Shown here: positions 1-9,302 of the stretch, piece by piece | Position numbering within the stretch: the stretch's first letter is position 1 | Layout of the letters: every line of letters begins with the position of its first letter | Source of the DNA: Methylobacter sp. BlB1 | GTDB lineage: Bacteria > Pseudomonadota > Gammaproteobacteria > Methylococcales > Methylomonadaceae | Reading direction: 5' to 3' | Length of the DNA: 35,709 nt | Assembly (NCBI RefSeq): GCF_015476545.1 | Contig: NZ_JADMKV010000050.1 | Location: 1-35,709, forward strand | Made by a program: the position numbers and the translations under genes | Notes under the pieces: model-generated | What the model was told of the DNA's origin: nothing | Databases searched by the model: none | What the model saw: only the letters and a program-made list of their open reading frames with translations

Positions 1-1853
1 CCGCCGGCATCGACGGTAAACTCACCGATACCCTGATTGTTCAGGCCTGTCAAAGCCTGCTTGAATGTTGCATTGGCGCCCGAGGTCACAGCGATCTTGC
101 CCGTGGTCACGAGATGCTGCAGATCCACATCGCTGCCGGCGGTCAGCGTAATAGCGCGGTTGCCGGCCGACAGAATGGTGCCGCCCGCCATGGTGATATC
201 GCCGGTACTGGCCTTGATTAAGATGTCGCCGTTATTGGTGAAAATATGATCGTTTATATTTACGTCATGTCCGGCGGCAAGTGAGATCGAGGCGCCGGTT
301 TTACCATCGATGGCCTGGCGGCCGTCGATTTTTGCCGCGACCGTCAGGTCGTTGTCGGCTTTCAGGGATACGCTGGTGCCGCCCTGGAGCAAAGCATTGA
401 CTTTCTGTACGTTGACCGCCGCATCCGTTGAGGTGGCTGTTACAGAACCGTTAGCATCGGGTTTGGCTGCCGTTTTATTCTCTTCGACAGTCATCGTCTT
501 AACGATTAAATTGCCCGGATCGAGCAAGAGCTCGCCTGCCTTGCCGTTTTTAGCGCTGGCATCGACATCGCCGTCGTAATGCAGGGTGTGTTTGCCGGAG
601 ACTTCCACCAGACCGCCATTGCCCGAACTTTGCCCACCGCGGGCACTGATGGCGCCGTCAAAGTGCGTGTGATCGTCCGCCCAGACGATGACCTTGCCGC
701 CATCCCCTGCACTATGGCTGTCGGCATTGATCGCGGCATTGCGTTCGACTGTCGTCGTCCTGGCTCTGATGCCTTCGCCCGAACCCTGAAAATCGCCCCC
801 GACCAGAGCCGTACCGCCCTGCCCGTTGCCGGACACATCAATGCGGCTGCCTTCGGCCAGCTGCACCTCGCCGCCGCGCACTTCCACGCGGCCGCCTCGG
901 GCCTGGGCTGTCTGCCCGGAGGCATCCAGCGTTCCGGCTACTTCGACTTGAGTGTTTTCATCGCCGAGCAGGGTGATGACACCGTTACGGTTTTCAACGG
1001 TCTGCGCCTGCACATGGCCTTTCAGGTTGATCAGGCTGTCGACAATGGCTTTGCCGGTGCCGGCCATGATCGTCACCATGCCGCCGTCGGCGATGATCTC
1101 GCCCGTATTGCTGACATAGTGCGACAAGGGTTTGCCATCGGCGCTTGAGATTTGCGCCAGTTGTTCCTTGGTGACGGTAAGGTTGATGAGCTGGTCGCCG
1201 TACAGGTCCAGGGTAAAAGCGTCGCCGCTGGCCAGGGCGATCTTGCCGAGCCGGGCGTTGATCGTGCCGTGGTTTTCCACGCCAGGCGCCACCAAAGCAA
1301 CCAGACCGCCTTGTTGCACGGTGATGTTGCCGTGATTGATTATGCGGGCATCCGGATTGCCGGGTTCAGCAAAGTTCATGCGGCCTTCCATGAAATCCTT
1401 ATTGCTGATGTTCGCCGTGGTGGCAGTCAGCGAACCGACATCGATCTCGGCATCCTTGCCGACCATGATGCCGTTCCGATTGACAAGATAGACGCTACCG
1501 TTGGCGGTCAGCCGCCCTAAAATCGCCGAAGGATCGTTGCCCGCCACGCGGTTCAGTGTCGCGGAGTCGCGGCCGGGCTGGTTGAAATTGACGTGTTCCC
1601 CGTTATCGATGCTGAAAGCTTGCCAATTGATGACGGCTCTCTGGCTGGCCTGATTGATGTCCATCCGGGCGCCCTGCTGAACGATCTCGGCAGCGCCCGC
1701 GGCCACTTCGCCGCCGGTCGGGTTGGCATGCGCCATCGGCGCACAGCCCAAGGCAATCGCCCCGACAGCCTCGGCCATCAGCAGCCTTTTGATCACGGCA
1801 GGCAGTGTTTTCAGATTGTTATTGTTCGGTGATTGGTCGGTTGCGGTCTTCAT
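1..1853 (-). CDS. TpsA-type filamentous haemagglutinin N-terminal protein (partial, runs off left edge)
   Basis: The reverse strand is open from an ATG at 1853 to the window edge (617 codons, no stop). The start follows an AGGAG site 8 nt upstream. Residues 1-43 look like a long Sec signal ending in AHA, followed by NPTGGEVAAG. Residues about 44-230 match the haemagglutination-activity (TPS) domain that the partner TpsB recognises: a conserved FNQPGRDSATLNRV stretch, a SVYLVNRNGIMVGKDA stretch and GSLTATTANI. The usual NPNG signature reads NRNG here. The rest is Gly/Val/Asp-rich repeat sequence (such as GGRVEVRGG and GDGGKVIVWADD) typical of a secreted right-handed beta-helix. The gene lies 35 bp downstream of a TpsB gene, so co-transcription and secretion across the outer membrane by that partner are expected. 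The C-terminal function (adhesin, cytolysin or other) lies outside the window. Family call is firm; the role is not determined. Confidence 0.93.
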   Translation of the reverse strand, partial: MKTATDQSPNNNNLKTLPAVIKRLLMAEAVGAIALGCAPMAHANPTGGEVAAGAAEIVQQGARMDINQASQRAVINWQAFSIDNGEHVNFNQPGRDSATLNRVAGNDPSAILGRLTANGSVYLVNRNGIMVGKDAEIDVGSLTATTANISNKDFMEGRMNFAEPGNPDARIINHGNITVQQGGLVALVAPGVENHGTINARLGKIALASGDAFTLDLYGDQLINLTVTKEQLAQISSADGKPLSHYVSNTGEIIADGGMVTIMAGTGKAIVDSLINLKGHVQAQTVENRNGVITLLGDENTQVEVAGTLDASGQTAQARGGRVEVRGGEVQLAEGSRIDVSGNGQGGTALVGGDFQGSGEGIRARTTTVERNAAINADSHSAGDGGKVIVWADDHTHFDGAISARGGQSSGNGGLVEVSGKHTLHYDGDVDASAKNGKAGELLLDPGNLIVKTMTVEENKTAAKPDANGSVTATSTDAAVNVQKVNALLQGGTSVSLKADNDLTVAAKIDGRQAIDGKTGASISLAAGHDVNINDHIFTNNGDILIKASTGDITMAGGTILSAGNRAITLTAGSDVDLQHLVTTGKIAVTSGANATFKQALTGLNNQGIGEFTVDAG

Positions 1854-1888
1854 CGTAGTTGCTCCTGCTGTTCTGGTATCCTGGTGTT

Positions 1889-3595
1889 TCAAAAGGTCAA
1901 TTTAAAGCCGCCGAACAAGCGCATGTCTTTGTTCTGCTCAGTCGATTGATCGGGATGCATGGGCTTGGCCCCTTCGATATAACCGGAGAAATAACGGGTC
2001 ACCGACAGCCTCATGCCGACACCGGCCGCTTCGACGGAAACGCCAGGCCTGTCGTAGTTGTAATGGACTTCGCCGTAGTCGAAGAAGCCATAGAGGGTTG
2101 CGCTGGCTGCGTCGAAGGGATTGAAGGTGTAACGCAGTTCCGCCTTGGTCGCAAAGCCTTTGTCGCCGATGAACTCCGATGGGTCATAGGCACGGAGAAA
2201 CTGCTCGCCGCCCAGCGAAAACTGCTCAGGCGCCAGCAGAACATCTTCCGTATATTGACCCTGAAACGCAGCCAGAAAAGACCAGTTGGGCGCCAGGGCT
2301 TGAAGGCGGGCCAGATAAAGGTTGGTTTTGGTGTAGTCCACCTGCCCTTGTGCCGCTGAAAGCTGCGATGTGCCGGCTTCCCGGGACGCGTCGGAAGGAT
2401 TGCGTGCGCCGAGCGCGTCGATGCCCTGGCTCAGTTCCAGATCAGCTATGTTGATACCGCGCCAGCTGTCGGCCAGGTCATAGGTTAAGCCCACCCGGAA
2501 GGAGCGGATACGATCACTGGTGATGGTTTCGTTGAAGAAGTCGCTCTTTGAGCGTGAATCGACCATCGAGTAAGTACCGCGTACGCTCAAGTTCGTGTTA
2601 CGGCTCCGGATCAGCGGATGCGATACTCCCAGGTTGAAGGAAACCAGATTTGATTTTAAATCATTAGAGATATCGAACAGGGAGGAGTTAGACCAGACCT
2701 CGTTGAACATCAGAGACAGCCGGGTTCCTTCACTGGACAACGGCAAATCTTCACCTACCGACAGCACGGTCATTTTGTCTTCGAACGATTGCAAGACCCG
2801 TGCGTAGGATTTTTCCTGTAGACCTAAGATATTGTTTGCCTCGCCGTACACCTCGCCCCGATAGGTGCCCAACAGTTCGGTCAGTCGGTTGTTGAAGCCG
2901 ACTGAACCGCCGAAGTTTTGCTGGGCGATTTCGATCACCAGGTCGGCCGCCCCGGGCTGCTGGGCCGAAGGCGAGAGCGAACCATGCGCGGTAATGCCGG
3001 GAAGATCGTTAATCAGCAGAAGATAGCGTTCAAGCACATCAATCCTGACCGGCTTTGTTGCACGGATTTTCTCGACATAATCCTGAAGCAATCCAATTCT
3101 ATCGTCAGAGGTATCTCCCTGGAACCTGACTTCACCGATACTGCCCTCAACGACATCCAGGCGCACCAGTCCGTCTTTCAGTGTTTGCTTGGGAATGAGC
3201 ACCTGGGCCAGCACATAGCCGTCATTCCGATATTGAGTGGCGGCGTTGTTGGCAGCGGCTCGTAGCTGCTTGAGCGTCACCGTTTTGCCCACCAGATCCG
3301 CAAAGAACGCTCTCAAGTCGGCTTCGGGATAGACCGTGGCGCCTGAAAAAACAATTTCCTTAAGCTCAAAAGAAACTGCGCCTTCTTCCGGTGCTGGAAT
3401 CGGTTGCTCCGGGATAATCTGTATGGCAGGCGGCTCGGCCTTTGGAATAGGCGCTACCTTGAGTTGTTTCTCGATCTGGCCGGGTTGAATGGAGCCTGGA
3501 ATTTGCTCTCCTTGTGCCATGGCGTTGGAGGAAATGGTGAGCTGCATTGCGCAGACAATACTTCCCCGCATGGCTAAAATGCCTATATTTTTCAC
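1889..3595 (-). CDS. TpsB outer-membrane transporter of two-partner secretion (ShlB/FhaC/HecB family)
   Basis: A 568-residue protein, the usual length for TpsB. I chose the GTG start at 3595 because AAGGGA lies 5 nt before it; an ATG at 3571 is the alternative and has no clear ribosome site. Residues about 1-27 form a Sec signal ending AMA. A Pro/Glu-rich linker follows, then POTRA-like sequence (FELKEIVFSGATVYPEADL, then GYVLAQVLIPKQTLKDGLVRL) and a C-terminal 16-strand barrel region. The segment LRAYDPSEFIGDKGF corresponds to the conserved VRGY/F barrel-lumen motif of loop L6, here LRAY. The protein ends in Phe (FKLTF), the usual signal for BAM-dependent insertion. The gene precedes the TpsA gene, so it should secrete that exoprotein. 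Strong family call. Confidence 0.95.
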   Translation of the reverse strand: MKNIGILAMRGSIVCAMQLTISSNAMAQGEQIPGSIQPGQIEKQLKVAPIPKAEPPAIQIIPEQPIPAPEEGAVSFELKEIVFSGATVYPEADLRAFFADLVGKTVTLKQLRAAANNAATQYRNDGYVLAQVLIPKQTLKDGLVRLDVVEGSIGEVRFQGDTSDDRIGLLQDYVEKIRATKPVRIDVLERYLLLINDLPGITAHGSLSPSAQQPGAADLVIEIAQQNFGGSVGFNNRLTELLGTYRGEVYGEANNILGLQEKSYARVLQSFEDKMTVLSVGEDLPLSSEGTRLSLMFNEVWSNSSLFDISNDLKSNLVSFNLGVSHPLIRSRNTNLSVRGTYSMVDSRSKSDFFNETITSDRIRSFRVGLTYDLADSWRGINIADLELSQGIDALGARNPSDASREAGTSQLSAAQGQVDYTKTNLYLARLQALAPNWSFLAAFQGQYTEDVLLAPEQFSLGGEQFLRAYDPSEFIGDKGFATKAELRYTFNPFDAASATLYGFFDYGEVHYNYDRPGVSVEAAGVGMRLSVTRYFSGYIEGAKPMHPDQSTEQNKDMRLFGGFKLTF

Positions 3596-4350
3596 TGCGT
3601 CCCTTTTTATATAATTTTGTCTTTAATTTTTGTTTTTTATTTTTGTATTGTATGGCCTTCCTGAATTAGACTTCTTCGTGATCGGCAGTTGTCTATTCAG
3701 CATCGCCAGGAAATCCCGCAATCGTCACATAGTTCTGAGACTTTTCACGTCACGATGGCGGAAAATCAATTGAGCTTCGGGTTTTTATAAATCCGCGTTA
3801 TGCCCCTGCAAAGTTAAGCGCGCTGAACCTTTCCCCAGGCTCAGTAGCCAAGCTCTTTTCATCAGCCATTCCCACAACATTTATAATGTAAATCGCCCAA
3901 GCTTCATTCGTCAATGGTATGGGAAATTTAAAGAGTTCTTTTACCGCTGCTTTTGACGCCCCCGGACATATCAAGCAACACAAATACAAGGCACTTTTTT
4001 GGCTATCGCTAAATTATCACTATTGTAGCGGGCTAACCCAAATACCTCATACAGAACAGGCTTGCTCCTATAAGGGCAGAGTAAGAGTTTACCCAAAGCA
4101 GATTGTACCGCAACTTAAATGAAATTTCCCGTTGTTCTTAAACACCTAATTGAGCGTTAATAACAGGCCAAGAGAAACAATATTGCTTTTCTACTACCCG
4201 AAGGGATATGCCTTGCGGTGCCGGCTCGGATAATCCAGTCCGATTTCCCGACCACATAATCCTCAATCCGGCTCCGCTCAGCCATCCGGCCGATTAGCTG
4301 CTTTTACCGAGGGCGTGACGTAGAGATGGCGTCCCCCCAACCTGCTGTGT
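3596..4350. other. Intergenic region with no convincing gene
   Basis: About 750 bp between the TpsB gene and the paralog pair. The part next to TpsB (3600-3660) is very AT-rich and is the expected place for the TpsB-TpsA promoter, but I see no clear consensus hexamers. Short open frames here (for example 3798-3989 minus) lack ribosome sites and recognisable domains. Around 4077-4142 there is a diverged copy of a sequence that recurs at 6026-6090. Confidence 0.5.
4077..4142 (+). repeat. Diverged direct repeat, copy A (partner at 6026-6090)
   Basis: This stretch resembles 6026-6090 in the same orientation. Both share the core AGATTGTACC/AAATTGTACC, followed by a related CAACTTAAA/CAGCTCAAA stretch and a T/C-rich tail. 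Translated in plus frame, both read PKQIVPQLK or PEQIVPQLK, but copy A then hits a stop. It may be a decayed coding remnant or an old duplication that accompanied the paralog pair lying between the copies. The alignment was made by eye. Confidence 0.4.
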
Positions 4351-4941
4351 TCACTGAGCCGTTACTTTACGCTCCGTCATCTTTGTGGCGGTCAAACAGA
4401 TAATTGAAAACTTCTCCTCGTAACCGATGCCTATTTGCCAAAGCCGGTAATAACGCCGGTTGTCCATCATATCCTGAAACGAATCCTCTTCCGTTGCTGA
4501 TTCATCCTTTCTCAAACCATAACCTACCCATATCTCACCATCTCCTTCAAACTCGGCCACATCCATCTGTTGCATGAAAATTTTCGCCTTTATCACCGGC
4601 TCCAGTTTTGCTGGCCTTTTATAAGCCATATAGGGATGCTCGTTATCGTCATAAGCACGCCATTCAGAGCCGTCGGTCAACCATAATGCATCAGGCTCGC
4701 TTTTGCGGCGAAAGCCGATGAACACATCCCCGATTTTAAAGTGGTCTTCCTTCGGTATGATCAAATAGTGATCCAGAATGGTTTTATCGGGTACGCCTCG
4801 CAGTCTTGTTTGTCCAAAGCAAAATTGCCCAGGCTCCGAGAATACCGTGGTATTGACTGTCTCAGCCTGTGATAGGGCGGCATTCAGCAGACAAGCCGCA
4901 GATATGCCGGACAACATCCAGTGCCGGATAGAAAGTTTCAT
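4351..4941 (-). CDS. Secreted protein of unknown function, paralog 1
   Basis: I do not recognise this family. The ATG at 4941 is chosen because GGAG lies 8-10 nt upstream and because it aligns with the start of the neighbouring paralog. Residues 1-26 form a Sec signal (hydrophobic core LSGISAACLLNAALSQA). The mature protein of about 170 residues has no membrane segment. It contains two Cys in the mature part, one near the N terminus (QFCFGQTRL) and one near the C terminus (IICLTATKM), which could form a disulfide in the periplasm. The most conserved block shared with the paralog is GEIWVGYGLRKDESATEEDS followed by FQDMMDN and YYRLWQIG. The two genes lie in tandem on the same strand, 182 bp apart, and share their 5' untranslated sequence. 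Function unknown. Confidence 0.75.
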   Translation of the reverse strand: MKLSIRHWMLSGISAACLLNAALSQAETVNTTVFSEPGQFCFGQTRLRGVPDKTILDHYLIIPKEDHFKIGDVFIGFRRKSEPDALWLTDGSEWRAYDDNEHPYMAYKRPAKLEPVIKAKIFMQQMDVAEFEGDGEIWVGYGLRKDESATEEDSFQDMMDNRRYYRLWQIGIGYEEKFSIICLTATKMTERKVTAQ

Positions 4942-5123
4942 TTTTAAATCTCCAGATAATTTTAAAAATTGGGGATACGAGTCCGCCAATAAATTCGGGC
5001 ACAAACGATGATGGAAATACAGCCCGTCATGACGATTCGAGCCGTAGCGCCCGCAGCGATAATGCTCACAAAGGCCGGTCTTTATGGCTGCAACATGCCT
5101 GACTCACTGTTTTTACAGGACTG

Positions 5124-5750
5124 TCATTGGGATGTTATCGGGACGGTCCCGTGTCCAGTATTTCCAGTGCCTGTATCTTCCTCCATTTGTATGGCGGTCA
5201 GGCAGACAGTTGAATTCTTCTCAATAGAACCGCCTATTTGCCAGAGCCGATAATAGCGCTGATTGTCCATCATATCCTGAAACGAATCTTCTTCCGTTGC
5301 TGACTCGTCTTTTCTCAAGCCATAACCTACCCATATCTCTCCATCTCCTACGAACTCGGTAACATCGGTAGGGTCCAGGAAAATTGACACATCTATCACT
5401 GGTTCCAGCTTTCGCATAGAATAAACGGACCTGGAGTATATGTACTGAGTATCGTTGGAATCGATCCAATTCCCAAAAATACCATATAGCCATAACTTGT
5501 CAGGCTCGCTTTTGCGGCGAAAACCGACAAACACCTCCCCTAGTTTGAAATGGTCTTCTGGAGGTACGATCAAATGGTGTTCCAGGATGGCTCTGTCGAG
5601 TCCGCCTCGCAGGGATGTTTGCTCGAAGCAATATTCCACCGGTTCTGAGAACACCGTAGTATATTTGGGATCAGCCTGTGAGATGGCGGCGCTCAGCAAG
5701 CATGTCGTTGACACGCCAAACAATATCCAGTGTCGAATAAAAAATTTCAT
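5124..5750 (-). CDS. Secreted protein of unknown function, paralog 2
   Basis: Paralog of the gene at 4351-4941, with the same layout: a signal peptide (MKFFIRHWILFGVSTTCLLS, cleavage expected near SQA), the conserved block PPEDHFKLGEVFVGFRRKSE, and a C-terminal block that is almost unchanged between copies. The start is an ATG preceded by CGGAGAC. The paired Cys positions near both ends of the mature protein are kept (EYCFEQT and TVCLTA). The C-terminal tail is longer and Thr/Gly-rich (EEDTGTGNTGHGTVPITSQ), unlike paralog 1. The middle region around residues 95-130 differs most, suggesting divergence of one surface after duplication. No family assignment. Confidence 0.75.
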   Translation of the reverse strand: MKFFIRHWILFGVSTTCLLSAAISQADPKYTTVFSEPVEYCFEQTSLRGGLDRAILEHHLIVPPEDHFKLGEVFVGFRRKSEPDKLWLYGIFGNWIDSNDTQYIYSRSVYSMRKLEPVIDVSIFLDPTDVTEFVGDGEIWVGYGLRKDESATEEDSFQDMMDNQRYYRLWQIGGSIEKNSTVCLTAIQMEEDTGTGNTGHGTVPITSQ

Positions 5751-6346
5751 TGTTTAAGTCTCCGGATACTATTAGAAATTGGAGATGCGAATCCGCCGAT
5801 AAATTATAAGGCTGGCAGTGCCAGCATGGCACGACCGCTGGAAACCCATCCGGATGATAAGCAAGAGCATTCCGTTGTGCTGCGCAAAGGGATGGTTGTT
5901 ACTGTTGATTCAAGCTTTGTCATTATTATTCTTCCATAAGTTATTGTTATTCCCTACTAGTCCATCATTACTCTAATTCCATACTAGACAGGAGATCTCA
6001 TATACGGGCAAATACTGCATAGTTTGAGCAAGAGCTTGCCCGAGCAAATTGTACCTCAGCTCAAACAGAATTTCCTGCTTTTAAACATGGTTTTACTGTC
6101 TGGTTGGCCATGATGCTGACTCAGTGTATTAAGGGCGAGGCATGCCCGTTTTGCCTGCAGTTAACGGTGCAGTAGAGCCGCCGCGGCAGAAGGATGGCAA
6201 ATTTGCTGCTCAACGCGAAGTAGCAGTGAGCAAGGAATAAATCAGAAAATTGCAGGGGCGAATTCATTCGTACTGCTCGAATCAATCCGCACCTGCACCG
6301 GAAAATCCTCCGCCTGCTTGAGGAAGTATTTCCTGCCCATCCCTGC
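5751..6346. other. Intergenic region with a repeat copy, no gene seen
   Basis: About 600 bp between paralog 2 and the molybdopterin subunit gene. The first 55 bp (5751-5804) match the 5' leader of paralog 1 (4942-4995). A compact dyad GCTGG-CAGTG-CCAGC lies near 5812-5826. Copy B of the diverged repeat is at 6026-6090. A frame at 6121-6528 on the minus strand overlaps the real gene in another frame and is not credible. Confidence 0.5.
6026..6090 (+). repeat. Diverged direct repeat, copy B (partner at 4077-4142)
   Basis: Partner of the repeat at 4077-4142. In plus frame it reads SKSLPEQIVPQLKQNFLLLN without a stop, whereas copy A has a stop after QLK. The shared peptide hints that the ancestor was coding, but no family is recognised and no ribosome site precedes it. 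Confidence 0.4.
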
Positions 6347-8701
6347 TCAGTCTTTAAGCAGTTGATCCCCGATTGGCAGTTGCCGGATGCGCTGGCCAGT
6401 GGCGGCAAAAATCGCGTTGCACAATGCCGGCGCAATAGGCGGTACGCCCGGTTCGCCCACGCCGCCCAGCGGCGTGTCGAAGTCAGTTGCCGGCAGCATG
6501 TGGACCCGAATTTCCCGAGGCGCGTCATCCATCCGGGTGAGCTGATACGTATCGAAGTTATCCTGCATCACGGCGCCATCCTTGAAGCTGATTTCACCCA
6601 GAGTGGCCAGGCTGACGCCCATGATGCAGGCGCCCTCGATCTGCGAACGGATTCTTTCCGGATTGACCTGAGGACCGCAATCCACCGCCACATCGATTCT
6701 GGGTATGCTCAGTCTGCCGTCTTCGCCGACAGCCACCTCCACCACGGCCGCGACGTAAGTGACGAAACTGTAATGGGCCGCGATGCCCAGTCCCCGCCCC
6801 CGAGGCAGCGAGCGTCCCCAGCCGGCCTCACGCGCAACGGTTTCGGTCACGCGGCGCAGTCGCCCGGTGTCTACCGGATACAATTGGGGTGATTCGCCAT
6901 GATTCCAGGTATCTTCAAGCGTACGCGGATCGATGCGGCGCGGCGGCCCGATCAGGTCCAGCAGAAAATCCTTGGGATCGCGTTCTGTCGCCGCAGCCAG
7001 TTCGGCAACGAAAGACTGGACAGCGAAAGCATGAGGGATATTGGACACCGACCGGAACCAGCCGATACGTGTATGCGCCTCGGCCTCCGGGTTTTCGATC
7101 CGCACATTGGGTATTGCAAAAGGCACATTGATGACGCCCATGCCAAGTTCAGCCGTCATCTCGTGCTTGCTGCCGTGGGCAAAAATAGAGGAAATCGAAG
7201 GAGCGACCGTTCTGTGCAGCCAGGCCACGGGCTTGCCCTGGTCATCCAGCCCCGCCTCCAGCCGCTCGAGTGAAACGGTGTGGAAGTAGGCATGATGCAG
7301 ATCATCCTCGCGCGTCCAGGTCAGTTTGACAGGCTGGCCGTTCATGGCCTGCGACAGGAGCGCCGCTTCAATGACATAGTCGGGTTTGGATTTGCGTCCG
7401 AATCCGCCGCCCAGCAAGGTGACGTGTACCGTGACTTTATCTGCCGGCAGCTTGAGCCATTTGGCCACACGGTCGCGGGCCACTTGCGGCGCCTGCGTGC
7501 AGGTCCAGATTTCGCACTGGCCGTCGACGATGCGGGCGGTCGCCGCCGGCGGTTCCATCGGCGCCTGGGCAAGATGCGGAATATAATACTCGGCTTCAAT
7601 TTGCCTGGCTGCGCCTTCCATCGCGGCATTGAAATTGCCGTCGTTGCGCATCACCTTGCTCGGTTTGCGCGCGGCGGCCTCGAGCTTAGCCTTGTAAGCT
7701 GCCGAGTCATAGCTGCCGTTAGGCCCTTTGTCCCATTCAATCTTGAGCGCCTTGCGCCCCTGGATTGCCGCCCAGGTATTGCGGGCGATCACGGCAATGC
7801 CGCCGAGCGGGTTATATTCGGCAGGCGGAGGACTGCCTTTGAGTTCGAGCACGCGTACTACGCCCGGCACCTTCAGGGCGTCTTTGGCGTCATAATGCAG
7901 GACTTTGCCGCCAAACGCGGGAGGCCGTGCCACCACGGCATACAGCATGTCCTTGAGTCGAACATCGATACCGTACACGCCTCTGCCTTTGACCATATCC
8001 TGTCCGTCGTAGAGCCCGACCTGGCCCTTGCTGATGTAACGGAACTCCGCCGGTTTTTTTAAGCGCAGGCTTTCGCGGGAAGGGACCGGCAGTTTTGCTG
8101 CAGCCTGGGCCAGTTGACCGTAGCCGAGTGTTCTGCCGGTCGCAGCATGGCGGACCTGATGCTGTTCGGCACGAACCTCCTGGATAGGCACTTGCCATTG
8201 TGCGGCCGCCGCCGCTTCAAGCATGGCGCGGGCCGCCGCGCCGACCCGGCGCATGGGCAGGAAGAAATGGCGCATGCTGCGGGAGCCGTCGGTATCCTGA
8301 TTGCCGTAGCGTTTCTCGTCGCCGGGCGCCTGTTCGATGCGTACACGGTTCCAGTCGGCTTCGAGTTCGTCGGCCACGACCATGGGCAGGCTGGTGCGTA
8401 TGCCTTGCCCCATTTCCGAACGGTGGCAAACGATGGTGACTGTGCCGTCATCCGCTATCGCGACGAACACCAGGGGATTGTCCACCCAGCCGTGCGGCAT
8501 GGCGTCGGCGCCATACTTCGCCTCGTCTGTATGAGGAGCGGTTTCCTCCGCCTCTATCAGCGAAGGAAACCCGGCGGCCAGTACGAATCCGGTCAGTGCC
8601 AAATCCTTGAGAAACGCGCGCCGGCTGATATTGACGATATGCAGGTCATCGCTATCCAGCCGGTCGATGTTCAATTCGGAGCCATCCAGTGGGGTTTTCA
8701 T
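6347..8701 (-). CDS. Tat-exported molybdopterin-binding subunit of a xanthine dehydrogenase-family hydroxylase (IorB/aldehyde-oxidoreductase type)
   Basis: A 784-residue large subunit of a molybdenum hydroxylase. The start is an ATG with GGAGG 6 nt upstream, overlapping the stop of the 2Fe-2S subunit gene by 4 nt (ATGA). Residues 26-45 carry a twin-arginine signal (SRRAFLK followed by [11 protein letters not shown]), so the folded enzyme is expected in the periplasm or at the membrane. The Mo-pterin contacts are visible: GGGFGRK near residue 430 and, near the C terminus, [17 protein letters not shown], whose Glu at about 750 is the catalytic base in this family. IorB-type subunits pair with a single 2Fe-2S subunit and need no FAD subunit; none is encoded nearby, which fits. 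The substrate (N-heterocycle, aldehyde or other) cannot be read from sequence. Confidence 0.92.
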   Translation of the reverse strand: MKTPLDGSELNIDRLDSDDLHIVNISRRAFLKDLALTGFVLAAGFPSLIEAEETAPHTDEAKYGADAMPHGWVDNPLVFVAIADDGTVTIVCHRSEMGQGIRTSLPMVVADELEADWNRVRIEQAPGDEKRYGNQDTDGSRSMRHFFLPMRRVGAAARAMLEAAAAAQWQVPIQEVRAEQHQVRHAATGRTLGYGQLAQAAAKLPVPSRESLRLKKPAEFRYISKGQVGLYDGQDMVKGRGVYGIDVRLKDMLYAVVARPPAFGGKVLHYDAKDALKVPGVVRVLELKGSPPPAEYNPLGGIAVIARNTWAAIQGRKALKIEWDKGPNGSYDSAAYKAKLEAAARKPSKVMRNDGNFNAAMEGAARQIEAEYYIPHLAQAPMEPPAATARIVDGQCEIWTCTQAPQVARDRVAKWLKLPADKVTVHVTLLGGGFGRKSKPDYVIEAALLSQAMNGQPVKLTWTREDDLHHAYFHTVSLERLEAGLDDQGKPVAWLHRTVAPSISSIFAHGSKHEMTAELGMGVINVPFAIPNVRIENPEAEAHTRIGWFRSVSNIPHAFAVQSFVAELAAATERDPKDFLLDLIGPPRRIDPRTLEDTWNHGESPQLYPVDTGRLRRVTETVAREAGWGRSLPRGRGLGIAAHYSFVTYVAAVVEVAVGEDGRLSIPRIDVAVDCGPQVNPERIRSQIEGACIMGVSLATLGEISFKDGAVMQDNFDTYQLTRMDDAPREIRVHMLPATDFDTPLGGVGEPGVPPIAPALCNAIFAATGQRIRQLPIGDQLLKD

Positions 8702-9165
8702 GGCTTAGCCTCCATTGTTTCGGCAGCTTGCTTGATGGCGGCGCGTATGCGCGTGTAAGTGCCGCAACGGCAGAGATTGCCGCTCATGGCGGCATCGATA
8801 TCGGCATCGGTAGGTTTGGGTTTTTGCTTGAGCAGAGCGGTGGCCGCCATGATCTGGCCAGGCTGGCAATAACCGCATTGCGGTACGCCCAGCGTTAACC
8901 AGGCTTCCTGGATTTTCTTCCCCGTCGCATCCTGATCGATCGCTTCGATGGTGACAACTTTTTTGCCTGTGGCGGCCGCGACAGGCGTTACGCAGGCGCG
9001 CACCGGCTTTCCATCGAGGTGCACCGTGCAGGCGCCGCATAACGCCATGCCGCAGCCGTACTTGGTTCCGGTCAGGCCTAGATAGTCGCGCAGGGCCCAA
9101 AGAAGGGGGGTATCCTCGGGCAAATCAATCTGATGGGGCTTGCCGTTGATATCGAGCGTGATCAT
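8698..9165 (-). CDS. (2Fe-2S)-binding small subunit of the molybdenum hydroxylase (IorA type)
   Basis: A 155-residue protein, the normal size for the family. It has the plant-ferredoxin-type cluster site (Cys38, 43, 46 and 58; [17 protein letters not shown]) and the second all-helical cluster domain (CGYCQPGQ with Cys97 and 100, then CRCGTY with Cys132 and 134). All eight ligands are present. It passes electrons from the molybdenum centre of the large subunit to an external acceptor. The start is ATG with GAGGAG about 9 nt upstream. It has no signal of its own, so it is presumably carried across with the Tat-tagged large subunit, to which it is translationally coupled through a 4-nt overlap. 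Confidence 0.94.
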   Translation of the reverse strand: MITLDINGKPHQIDLPEDTPLLWALRDYLGLTGTKYGCGMALCGACTVHLDGKPVRACVTPVAAATGKKVVTIEAIDQDATGKKIQEAWLTLGVPQCGYCQPGQIMAATALLKQKPKPTDADIDAAMSGNLCRCGTYTRIRAAIKQAAETMEAKP

Positions 9166-9302
9166 AAGGCATTTCTCCTCAAGTCGTTAAAGATACAAGG
9201 CGCCCGCATAAATATCCGTGGCGTATTAGCCAGAATTCTACATGGGCATTTCCAGACCGTAAAAGTCGTACGCCGATTTCGGCAGAGCGGTATCCGTTTC
9301 CT

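Noticed and set aside
579-1148. Long plus-strand open frames opposite the TpsA gene
   Set aside because: They are antisense to a clear exoprotein frame running from 1853 to the edge, and show no domain or ribosome site.
1-3595. Contact-dependent inhibition (CdiB-CdiA) system
   Set aside because: The TpsB-TpsA pair fits, but the toxin tip and any immunity gene would lie left of the window, so CDI cannot be supported over an ordinary adhesin.
3798-3989. Small minus-strand frame of 63 codons
   Set aside because: No ribosome site, no recognisable domain, isolated; likely chance.
6121-6528. Minus-strand frame overlapping the end of the molybdopterin subunit gene
   Set aside because: It overlaps the conserved C terminus of the real gene in another frame.
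7280-8062. 260-codon plus-strand frame
   Set aside because: Antisense to the molybdopterin subunit; GC-rich codon shadow without family features.
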